A stretch of 64,000 nt of DNA from Petaurus breviceps papuanus (taxonomy: Eukaryota; Chordata; Mammalia; Diprotodontia; Petauridae), in contig JAMXIF010001210.1 in the NCBI GenBank assembly GCA_028583685.1, positions 12,135,702 to 12,199,701 of the forward strand, in the 5' to 3' direction. The notes under the pieces are model-generated. The model had not been told where the DNA came from. It saw only the letters and a program-made list of their open reading frames with translations, and made no database searches. Position 1 is the first letter of the stretch, and each line of letters begins with the position of its first letter. A program made the position numbers and the translations under genes. This document shows positions 1 to 10,317 of the stretch, piece after piece.

Positions 1-118
1 CTTCCTTCCTTCCTTCCTTCCTTCCTTCCTTCCTTCCTTCCTTCCTTCCTTCCTTCCTTCCTTCCTCCCTCCCTCCCTCCCTCCCTCTCCCTCTCCCTTT
101 CGCTCTCTCTCTCTTTCC
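1..118. repeat. (CTTC)n simple repeat grading into CT-rich tract
   Basis: Uninterrupted CTTC units run from the window edge to about 66, then CTCC and CTCT units continue to about 118. The window edge cuts the array, so its full length is unknown. Confidence 0.97.
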
Positions 119-1126
119 TTTTTGTAACCCTATGCCTCTAACTTCTCCCCCACTCACCATTGTTTTCATATGTAAGATTGCATTCAAACACAAAGGTATA
201 AATTAATAACATTTGATCAAAGAAATATTTTAAAAACCAAGGAATTTATTGGATCAATAAAAATTTATGAAATGAAATTTCCCAGATACTGTCTTGCGTG
301 TAATAAATGGAGTTCCCTGGGTTAGACAAACAGCTAGGAGACTTGGGTTGAATTCTCTAATTTGCCATATGACATTGCACAAATCAATTAACTTTTCTGT
401 TAGTATTATTGTGAAAAAATATTTTTTCATCACAAATCTGAATGCTTTAATAAGTTAAGTGCTGCACACTGTCTAGCTCTATACTTTTATATATTTGAAA
501 ATATCTTTTATTGATTTATATGTGAACATATAAAAACCCCTCCCCCACACACATACACATACAATAAAGTGTAAGCTCCTTAAGAATAGGGATTGTTTCA
601 TTCTTGTATTTGTGTACCTAATGTCTAACATGGTGCCTAGTATACAGTAGGTGCTTAATAAATGCTTGTTGGTTGATTGATGAGTTGTGGCAAAATGAGA
701 CAATTATTCAGATAGCTACTATTAAAAAAAAGTTTCATTTGAACTATCCAAAGAATCAAGCAAGATGTTTGATTTTTTTCTTTTGAGTTATTTGGAAAAT
801 TGTCTCAATTCTTCATTTACAACCCTATGAGTAGAGAATTAGCTTAACTCTACCTCTCACCATGCTATGAAATTTAGAATACTAGAGACCCTATAATGGC
901 ATCTCAATATCTCATGGGATGGCCATTTATTTAAAATGATTTTGTGAATGTTGTGACATCTCTCTCCTGAGAGCTTGGTAATCAGTAATAGAATAGGAGA
1001 ATATAGAGGGAAAACCTGAATTCTAGTCTAGGTTCTGCCACTAGCCAGCTATATGTCCTAGACAAAGAATAGAATATTTCTAGACCTCAGATTCCTTGTC
1101 TTTTAAATGAGGAGGTTAACATAGCT

Positions 1127-1342
1127 CAGCAGTTCTCAAGTGTTTTGGTCTCAGGACCCCTCTATACTCTTAAAAATTATTGAGGATCCCAAAGAGCTTT
1201 TGTTTATGTGCATCATCTCTATTTATATTGATTGTGTTAGAGATGAAAACATTTTAGCAATATTATTAAAATAGTTTTGAACTCACAGACTCCCTGAAAG
1301 GGTATCAGGGACCTCCAGAGGTTCCCAGATCACACTTTAAGA
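1127..1342. mobile_element. hAT (Charlie-like) non-autonomous remnant
   Basis: The left end CAGCAGTTCTCAAG and the right end, reading toward CACACTTTAAGAG, are diverged inverted copies of each other, as in hAT-Charlie MITEs. The interior (GGACCCC... AAAAATTATTGAGG... ATAGTTTTGAACTC... CCCTGAAAGGG) matches a widespread mammalian Charlie-type element as I remember it. A SINE lies just beyond its right end. Family is recalled, not searched. Confidence 0.6.
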
Positions 1343-1355
1343 GAAAATAGCCTAG

Positions 1356-1516
1356 GGGCAGCTAGGTGAAGCAGTAAATAGAACACTGGCCCTGGAGTCA
1401 GGAGGACCTGAGTTCAAATCCGACCTCAGACACTTAACACTTACTAGCCATGTGACCTTAGGTAAGTCACAACCCCAATTGCCCCTCCAAAAAAAAAAAA
1501 GCAAAAACAAAAAACC
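1356..1516 (+). mobile_element. Marsupial CORE-type SINE with 7 bp TSD
   Basis: Full-length short SINE: tRNA-like head GGGGCAGCTAGGTG, the GTTCAAATCC B-box region, then GTGACCTTAGGTAAGTCAC and an A-rich tail. It is flanked by AGCCTAG at 1349-1355 and 1517-1523. Confidence 0.85.
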
Positions 1517-2394
1517 AGCCTAGAAGATTTTAAATTCCCTTTCTATCTCTTTTGAGATATCCCTGTAAACCTATAATTTATAAAAATTCCAAGTAATATT
1601 TAGAAGTTAAAAAACACAATTGCTTCCATGTGTATATGAACTGAAAGAAAGGAAAAGGGAAAAAGAATTTGAAAGAAAGAAATAGAAAGGTATGAAAGGA
1701 TATGAGGATAAGGGTCAATAAATGGAATGAGAGAAATTCAATTTAATTCAACAAGTATTTAGTGACTGCCCACTACATACAAAATACAATGCTAAGGATT
1801 GGGCATACAGAAATGAAAGCAACACAGTCATTCCTCTCTATGAGCAGCATACAATTTGAAGGCAGTGCAGAGGAAGGATAGGCAAACTTGCACAAGGTGG
1901 AATATAATATGGACCAAGTGAGAGAGCCTGACAAAGAAATCTGAGGAAGGAGAGATGGCTTTCAGTTAATGGTGGGCAAAAGAGATAAAGGACGGATGAA
2001 GATTCAAGAGAGATCTCATGGTGAAAGGGGATTCCTAAGAGCACCAGGAAGAAAGAAAATTCCAACAGCCAAGGCTGAGGAAGGGATGCATTTCAATCAT
2101 GGAAGAACCACCTGTGTGAATTCACAGGTGGGAGACAGTACAGCTATGTTGGTGAGTAGCTAGTAGTCACAACATCATAGCTATATAGATAAAAGAGACT
2201 TCAGAGTTCATTTAATTAAATCTCCTCATTTTACAGAGGAGAAAAAAAAACTGAGACCCCGATGAGAAGTGAAATAACTTTTCTAGGGTCTCCCAGAAGC
2301 AGGAGTTGAACCCACGTTCTTTATTCTTTGACTTTGATCCCAGTGTTCTTTCCATTGAATTAGACCATTCTTCCTATTGAATGATTATTGTTTT

Positions 2395-2820
2395 ACTTTC
2401 GTTCAATTGCATCCAAGTCTTCATCACCCTATAGATCATAGTATGCCATGTTCTTCTCTCCTCCACTATCTCCCAAAGTCTGTCCAAGCTAATGTTCATT
2501 GCTTCCATGATGCTATCTACCCATCTTATCCTCTGCATTCTCTTTCCCTTTTGCCTTCAATCTTTCCCAACATCAAGGTCTTTTCCAAAGAGTCCTATCT
2601 TCTCATTATGTGGACAGAGTATTTAATCTTCAACTTCAGTATTTTTCCTTGCAATGAGTAATCGAAGTTAATTTCTTTAAGTATTGATTGATATGAGCTC
2701 CTTTCTGTCCAAGTGACTCTCAAAAGCCTTCTCCAGCACCACAATTCAAAAACATCAATTCTTTGGCACTCAGCTTTTCTTATAGTCTCACAGGCATACA
2801 TTATTATTAGAAAAATCATA
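2395..2820 (-). mobile_element. RTE/BovB-like LINE fragment (end of reverse-transcriptase ORF)
   Basis: Minus-strand translation of 2595-2819 contains FELWCWRRLLRVTWTERSS followed by QSILKEINFDYSLQGKILKL, which is the conserved C-terminal stretch of RTE/BovB ORF2 as I know it. The next 200 bp toward 2395 match, with frameshifts, the following part of the same protein (GMMEAMN-type and VTKSRT-type region). It is a 5'-truncated, degraded fragment. RTE machinery is thought to mobilise the RTE-tailed marsupial SINEs seen elsewhere in this window. Confidence 0.8.
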
Positions 2821-2968
2821 GCTTGACGATATGCACCTTTGTTGGCAAGGTGATGTCTCTGCTTTTTAGCATGCTGTCCAGATTTTCCATAGCTTTCCTT
2901 CCAAGGAGCAAGTATTTATTGAATTAGTTTATTATAATAGCCCAGAGGAACTAGAACATTAATTATAT

Positions 2969-3150
2969 ATTTTAAAATTCTTTTTAGATTTTTCTTTTTT
3001 TGCTTTTTGGAGGTGGAAAGGTAGGACAATTGGGGTTAAGTGACTTGCCCAAGGTCACACGGCTAGTTTTGTGTCTGAGGCCGGATTTGAACTCAGGTCC
3101 TCCTGACTCCAGGGCCACTGCTCTATTCACTGTACCAACCTAGCTGCTCT
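2969..3150 (-). mobile_element. Marsupial CORE-type SINE, reverse, 15 bp TSD
   Basis: Reverse complement of the short SINE, with the T-rich tail at the left and the head ending CCTAGCTGCTCT at the right. Flanks GAACATTAATTATAT (2954-2968) and GAGCATTAATTATAT (3151-3165) form a 15 bp target-site duplication with one mismatch. Confidence 0.85.
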
Positions 3151-3774
3151 GAGCATTAATTATATTAAAGGGAAGTACCCTGAAATTAGGTTAGGAATAT
3201 TTCTCAAGAAAATTATTGCTAGACTTTAAATACTCATTTGCTTTTAAATGACAAGCTGTGCTGGGCTAGAAAATTGGTTGGGGGAGAGAGAGGGCATAGG
3301 GATCAGAAAGAGATATGAAACACTAGGCCTTGTACTTTTACTTAAACCATATTACATCTAGTGCCATACCTAATGACTTTGAAGAGTGCCTTTTAGAGGG
3401 CCATGATTATAGAAATATAAATTTTTTTCTTTCCACGCTATACATTTACTCAACATTAAAGTAACATACAGAACTTACTATGGTGCTTGGCATGTATTAG
3501 ATGCTTAATAAATGTTTACCAATCAAATGAACATACTTTCCAATCATTCATCTGAATTGTTAATAAACTGCTTATTATAATTACAGGGATATAGTGGGGT
3601 ACAAGCAGTAGTCTGAGAGGAGGGAAGGAAGGTGTGCATCCCACCTTTGGGGAACAGGTTACTTAGAGGCTCAAATAGCTGATGGGATGTCATATATGAG
3701 GAATAGGAAAAAAAACAGTTTGGCTGTACCACAGAGTGCATGAAAGGGAGTCATGTAAAATAAACCTGGAAAGG

Positions 3775-3915
3775 TATTTTGGAATCAAGCTTTGAAGGAC
3801 TCTAAATGCCAAACAGCAAAATCTGCATCTGATCCTAGCGAAGTTTTAAGAAATCTTTGAAGCTGATTGAGCAGAGCAGTGACATGGTCAGAACTGTCTT
3901 TCAGGATGCACCAAA
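3775..3915 (-). mobile_element. L2-like LINE fragment
   Basis: AGCAGTGACATGGTCAGAAC and the preceding AAATGCCAAACAG... GATCCTAG segment are the reverse complement of the L2 segment that recurs in plus orientation at 40980-41200. Short and diverged. Confidence 0.5.
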
Positions 3916-3920
3916 GACAT

Positions 3921-3960
3921 AATGGGGTCACAAAGAGTCAGACATGACTGAATAACAAAT
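3921..3960 (+). mobile_element. RTE-derived 3' tail of a MAR1-like SINE
   Basis: ATGGGGTCACAAAGAGTCAG followed by ACATGACTGAATAACAA is the characteristic tail shared by RTE LINEs and the long marsupial SINEs. The rest of the SINE is absent here. Confidence 0.6.
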
Positions 3961-4440
3961 GTTTTTAATAGTTCATAGACACCAGTATGACACTGAGATC
4001 TGTTATCCTTCACCCTCATTACGCAACTAGCCTATGTAATTTTCCATTAAGACCTGTTTTTGAGGATGCTTTTTATACAGGGATATGTTGGTAAATGTTT
4101 AACAGGCTGGGGGCAGCAGAGAAGGGGATGGGGGATGTACCCATAGCAACTTTAAAGTTTAATCTGCATTATTCACATCTCTACATCAACTTTTTAAGTC
4201 TGGGCAATCAACAAAACAATAAATCAAGCCTTGATTTATAGCATTTACTTGCTTTATGCATTAACTTCAACATTGGTATGGTGATCCCCTGGAAGTGGAG
4301 GCCACCAGGTTGTCTAAAGAAGGGCAACCAGACTGGATCAGAAACAAAGCAGATCAAAGTTACAATGCTGATCAGAGTGGGATTAGGCCCATGAGTAACC
4401 CCTGTACTTCAAGCCTGGACAAGCTAGAAGACATATTCCT

Positions 4441-4612
4441 TTTGTATTTTTATATATATTTTTGCCTTTTGGAGGAGGTAAGGCAGGGCCATTGCCCAAG
4501 GTCACACAGCTAGTAATAGTTAAGTGTTGAATAATTGTTAAGGCCGAATTTGAACTCAGGTCCTCCTGACTCCAGGGCCTATACTCTATTCACTGCACCA
4601 CCTAGCCGCCTC
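4441..4612 (-). mobile_element. Marsupial CORE-type SINE, reverse, 13 bp TSD
   Basis: Reverse short SINE from the TTTTGCCTTTTGGAGGAGG tail to the CCACCTAGCCGCC head. AAGACATATTCCT flanks it at 4428-4440 and 4634-4646; a T-rich spacer lies between head and right duplication. Confidence 0.8.
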
Positions 4613-4766
4613 CTTTTATTTTATTTTTTTTTAAAGACATATTCCTCAAAAAAAAATTTCTTTGATCAATTACATAAGTATAGACTGTGGGAAATTGGCT
4701 TAATAGCAGTTTGTGGGAATAAGACTTAGAGGTCTGATTGATTATAAACTCTTTAGGAGCCAACAG

Positions 4767-5186
4767 TACCGTGTTTCCCCGATAATAAGACCTATCCCGA
4801 AAATAAGTCCTCCCCTTACTGTGTAAGATTCCTCTAAAATAAGCCCTCCCCCGAAAATAAGCCCTATTGAGATTGCTACTGTAGTGAAGGTGATCCCCTG
4901 CGCTACATGCTACATTATGGTACCCTCTGTATGCACCGTTCCCTCCCCGAAACGCACGCCACGCTCCGAGCTGCATCCAATCAGAGCTACATCAGTGAGC
5001 GGGTCATCCTGTTCTTTATTGAATTCATTATTGAATAAAGGTACATTTTTTTGTTCACATTTACCTGTTTATTAAAATTGCTGTCAATGTTCATTAAAAT
5101 AAGCCCTCCCCTGAAAATAAGCCCTCTGGTGTTTTTCTGTCCAAAAAATTAATAAGACAGTGTCTTATTATCGGGGAAACACGGTA
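4767..5186. mobile_element. TA-flanked palindromic DNA element (MITE)
   Basis: The ends are perfect 25 bp inverted repeats: TACCGTGTTTCCCCGATAAT continuing AAGAC at 4767-4791, mirrored at 5162-5186. The outer TA is consistent with a Tc1/mariner-type TA duplication (CAACAG-TA ... TA-TGAT). The interior carries repeated GAAAATAAGCCCTCCCC-type units at both ends. No transposase ORF is visible; at 420 bp it is non-autonomous. Similar CCCGAAAATAAG-type repeats occur in other vertebrates, but I cannot name the family without a search. Confidence 0.8.
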
Positions 5187-5204
5187 TGATATCGCTACTT
5201 AAAA

Positions 5205-5545
5205 AGAAAAAAAAAAGCTAATGCAATTTTAGGTTGCATTAATCCACAAGTAGTTTCCACACCAATGCTAGAATTTTGCATCTAGTTTAGAATACCAGTT
5301 TTATAGGAGACATTTTCAAAGACGCTATATCCTGAAAACTGTAATGAGGATGGTGAGAAGTCTAGAAACTATCATAAAGCTGTTTCAGCTGGAGTAAAGA
5401 AGAACAAGGGAAGAGATATTTGAAGGCCTATGATGTGGATAAATCGAATAGACTTCCTTTATATAGCTTCAGGGAGAAGAGCTAGGACCAAAGAATATAA
5501 GTTTATTGGGTAGATTCCCTCTAGATAGCTGTGATTCAGTAGAGT
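5205..5545 (+). mobile_element. CR1/L3-like LINE 3' fragment
   Basis: AAAAGCTAATGCAATTTTAG, AGGATGGTGAGAAG, ATTTGAAGGCCTATGATGTG and AGAGCTAGGACCAA follow one another in the order of the CR1/L3-type ORF2 end and 3' region. Heavily mutated. Confidence 0.65.
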
Positions 5546-8500
5546 TCATTCAACTTGGAGTGATAGACCCTGAGTCTGAATTCCTGTGCTTGTAACTTAC
5601 TAGATAGCCCTGTGGCCTTGGGCAAGTCACTTAATTTCTCTAAGCCTGGATTGATTCATATGTAAAATAATGCGGTTAGACAAAAATATTTCTGAGACCT
5701 TGGGCTTTAAAGCTATGATTCCATGATCTTATGAGAGTTATCCTTCCTTGAAAACTAGTGAGCTCCTTGGCAATGGAAATATTTCGGCACCAGCTGACAA
5801 GAGTGTTGTAGAGAAAATTCCTACAGTTGGTGAAAGGAAGAACACTAGATAATAATAATTCCCCCCATTAGATTGTAAGCTCCTTGAGAAGTTATTTTAT
5901 ACTTTTTTGGTATCCCCAGTACTTAGCATAGTACCTGCCTCATAGTAGGCTCTTAATAATAAACATTTATTTATTAATAATAAGCCCGGGTCAGTTCTTT
6001 TTTTCTTGCAGTAACTCATTAGATTAAGCAATAGTGAGGTGTCATACCTTTTATGGAAAATGAGAAACTATATGAAAAATTAAAAGAATTTCTCATTTGA
6101 AAGGCATTTATTTAAGATTCAAATGGCCATTGTCTCTTAGAGAGAGGATTTATTGGAGGTTTAACATAATACCTTTACATAGCAAATATTCTTGTTTTTT
6201 TAAAAGACAACTCCAGTTTTTGCTTAAATTTTATATAATAAAAGTAGCTGGCATTTATATAGCTCTTTAAGGGTTATAAAGCATATTATTATTTCTCATC
6301 CTACCCTCACAGCAATCCTGGGAGCGTGGTGCTATTTTACATTTCCCATTTTACAGATGAGGAAACTGAGGCAGACAGAAATAAAGGGGCCCATGAAGCT
6401 AGTGTCTGAGGCTGGATTTGACTTTGGGCCTTCTTGTGGTTCTGGGTCTAGCACTCTATCATTAGCCACCTGTTGGCCTATATATATGTAAACATCTATG
6501 GATCGTTTTTTTTTTTTTAAATTAAGTGTCACGTGGCCCACTGATAAGGGGAAATGTCTGGGTCATGGGATTTTAAAGCTGGAAGGGAATTTAAAGCTTC
6601 TTTAGTCCAATCTGCTAACTTACAGATAAGGAAACTGAATACCAGAGAATGGAGTGATCTACAGATAGTAAGGGCCAGAGTCAAAATACAACTGAGGATG
6701 AACCTAGGAATCTTCTCTTTGCCTATCTATGACATACCACATATGTGCCAGGCAAGACAACTTGTGAAGAACATGCTACAAATCTTGATGTGTTAGAGAA
6801 TGTAAAGGACTAATTATTTCTCTAGAACAGTGTTTTCCAACCACTGAACCCCATTAAAGATCAGTGATAAATGTTTGCCATTTTCCAAAATTTGACTACC
6901 AGATATGCCCACTACTTAGAGTTTGGGAACTTAAAAGACTAATTCCTGCTCCCAGCAACCCTAGCAGAGGGCAGAGAACTCCAACATGGAAAATTTGCAT
7001 ATTTTGCCAGATTAGCACTGTAGTTTGGACTGCAAAACATTGTACTATACCCCAAAATGAACCCTAATTATACTCTACTAAATTATTCATAAGTGGTATT
7101 TGGCGGTGCAACACAATAATAGCCAGCATTTGCATAGCACTTTAAATTTTGCAAAGTACAATTTGATCAATACAGATAGAGGTACGGTAGAACCTTTATG
7201 GCCCCCATTGTTAACCTTTACTGCCATCTAGTGTATCCAGGGCATTACTACAACTCAGTATTGTATCATAATAATGTATCCTATAGAGATTGAGGTGGGT
7301 TTCTGTCTCAATTTTTACTGGTCTCTAGTCCACAGAATTTTAAAAAAATGTTTTAAATAAATTGAAGACTATAATTAATTAAAAGAAAATAGATATAATA
7401 GACGTAGCTTTTCAGTTCATTTGAAAAAAGAAAGTGGAGCTAAATCTAAACTGTTCAATTCATCTACTTTAAAATTTAAGAACTAGGAAAAATATATACC
7501 TATTTGCTACATATCATTGTAATTTAAGATAGAGAGAATGAAGCATATAGTGAGGGGTGAGAAAACAGAGAAAAAAGAGAAGCAGGGAAAATAAAAAAGA
7601 TAATAAATAAAAGAGGAAGGTGAAATAGAGAATACTAGATAGAGAAAGAAAAGACTAGAATGGGTTTTGAATGCCAGATTCCTCTTCTAGCAGTCCCTAC
7701 TCTCTGCACCCTTCACTGAAATGCCTATTCCACCCTGACCTTGTTACTGTTTAAAATCCTTTCTGTCCTCCCACCTTCAAAATCTTTGCACCAACTTAGA
7801 AGAAAAAAAAATAAAGATAGAACAACAGTACTGAACATTTCTATGGGACATCCAACATGATATGTTGTCAAGTCTGAAAAAATAAGAAATGAAAAAGATG
7901 TTGACTCTATTACCATTTCTTAGAGAAGTTTCCTGAGGCAAAATAGTTTTAATTTTGAAGAGGTGGACTGGTTAAATCATCTTAGTTGGCAGATGTAAAA
8001 ATGTGGCATCCAAGGCAATACAGAGTAGAAGCATATTAACAAAACATTATGGAAGAGAAAAATGGAATATTATGAGCAATGTCACTGTACAAAACAATAA
8101 AATCAGTTGAAAGGAAAGCAAACTTGTAATGAACCTAGCATCGGATCTAATTTAGTTGATTCCAAGAGCATATAGAGGTGAAATCAAAAGGAAGTAACAA
8201 AGAAACATGAAATGGAACAGATCTGCTAGTCTTTTAATATCAACCTATTCATATCAGTGATGAGAATGGAACTGTCATTTAGACATTAACCCTCATTCAC
8301 CCAATATACTCTAGGAGGGGGTATCAGTGACTCTTAATGGAAGAAGTGGTTAGACTTGACAAAATACATACAGAAAAAAACCCATCCATACTAGAGAGAT
8401 CATAATTTTTAATTCACCTAAGAATCCTCAATATTTTTTTAAGTATGGATATGTAACTGTGATAAATGCTTTGGGGTTAGGAGAAGGTGGGTCAGATCTC

Positions 8501-10317
8501 TGATTCCATTAGTATTGGAATCATCCTAGTGTATAAACTTTCTCCATTGATAAAGACGAGCCACTTATCAGTAGCTTAGTCTGAAAGAATTGAATGGGTC
8601 ACTGAGAAAATTGTCAGTCAGACAACAAATATTTATTTGGGCTTATCCTGATTTTCTGAAAAATAGGCTTAATGGTTCAGAGGTTATAAAAATCAGACTA
8701 GTGACCTCAATTTGCTCTCAGTACCACGGACAGCAGAAATTCCAGTTCAGCTATACAAAAGTACAGAAACAAAAAACAAAAGCCTCAACAACTTGTATCT
8801 TTCCTTATGCTGCTAATTGCCAATCAGAAAAGTTCTATATTTGTGAGTATCTTAAATATAATTTAAGCATCCTATAGGCAGGAATCAAGCCTTTTTCTTT
8901 GTATTCCACAAATAACCTACCACAGTGCTTTGCCCATAGCAGGTGCTCAGTAAATGTTGAATTGCATTACATATTAACTTCAGGGACCAGCTAATAATAG
9001 ATTTAAATGAAAAGATGGGGGAAATTAAAACATGATGAAGATTTATGGTTTTAAGACTAGATGTATTTGTTGAAGGATAGACAGGACCAAATGGAAACCA
9101 GCTGCTTCATAGACCACTTCCGCTGAGTTTGAACATTTCACATTGTTGACCCTGAATCTCACTTCTTCTCCTCTGAAGAGTGCTGCAATTTCCACTGTCA
9201 TCAAGTATGGGTGTATAGACACATATACATATGTATGCATGTATATGTATACATACAGGTTCAATCCTGGCTCTGCAACTTACTACCAGTATGAACCTGG
9301 ACAAATTAACTACCAACCCTCTCTGGGCCTCAATTTCCTCATCTGTAAAATTGGGAAGGGTTTGGACTAGAAGACTTTTGAAATCCCTTTCAGCTTAAAA
9401 TCTGTGATCTTATAATATGAGGTTATGTCAACCATCATTTGTAACAAGACAGGATATTGGGGAAATAACAAAATGCCATCCCTCATGCCAAATGAAGGTT
9501 AGCTGATCATTTCTTGGCCAATTCTTGGGGGCCAGCATGTCTGCCCATAGTTTAAGTTCATGACAGCTTCTAGCTTTTCCCAAGACAGTCTCTGGCCTTT
9601 AAGGTTTGCTGTGTAGACTGCTGCACAATGAATTGTAAGATGAGATACTATATATGTGGGAGGTATAAGATTAGATGTTTATTTGCTTATGTTGCCAAGA
9701 ACAGAGATGAGCAAGCATTTGACTAGGGATTTAAATTAGATTTTTTTTTCCCTATGTCCTTGGATGGTGTAGTACAAACACCGTAGGTTTGGAGTCAGAA
9801 GATCCATGCTGTGACCATAGAGGCTGAACCTCTCATTGAGCAGGCAGAAAAACTGTCTGTCCTAGAGGTACTTCAACTTTTTTAGCCATTGATCATTTTC
9901 ATTTTGGCAATTAATCTCCTCTCACTGGTAGGATGAGGCAAGGTCTGGCTAATGGCATCATAAATTAAAGTGGAATGAAACAGGGCGGGGGGAGGGGGGC
10001 AGGGAGTGAACCATATTAGAGTGAACTTGAGGGGGAATAGGGCTTAGTTGAACAGGAATGAAGTTTATGTTGAAATACAAAATGTGGCATATAAAATGGA
10101 ATATCAGTTACGTCTAATGACTAAAAGGGTGATTGAATGACAAGCAAGGATTGCTTCATTCTTTGTGCTTATATCCCTAGTGCCGATATCTGGCACATAG
10201 TGGGCTCTTAATAAATATTTGTTGATTGACTGATTAAATAAGCCAAGGGAAATGAGTAACTTCTCTTCAAGGCACAAATGCATTCATTATTTTAAAGTTG
10301 TACTGTTTTCCTTCCAG

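Larger units (their letters stand above)
1..10317. other. Repeat-rich DNA upstream of the recognised C2orf80 exons; no exon found
   Basis: Given the C2orf80 exons that follow, this is probably introns or 5' flank of that gene. I looked on both strands for the expected upstream C2orf80 peptides and for other exons and saw none. Contents listed separately: hAT remnant, SINEs, RTE/BovB fragment, L2, palindromic DNA element, CR1/L3-like LINE. Also visible: MIR-family 3' ends at about 555-690, 5865-5960, 8880-8970 and 10140-10235; MIR-like bodies at about 2180-2360 (-), 5540-5740 (+), 6240-6475 (-) and 9260-9415 (+); a MIR/THER-type segment at 1735-1860. I see nothing definite in 120-550, 700-1120, 3170-3770, 3965-4420 and most of 6480-8880. 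Confidence 0.6.

Noticed and set aside
4602-4976. 124-codon minus-strand ORF with repeated Tyr-Phe-Arg-Gly units
   Set aside because: It is a translation of the repeated GGGCTTATTTTCGGGG-type units of the palindromic DNA element plus a SINE, not a gene.
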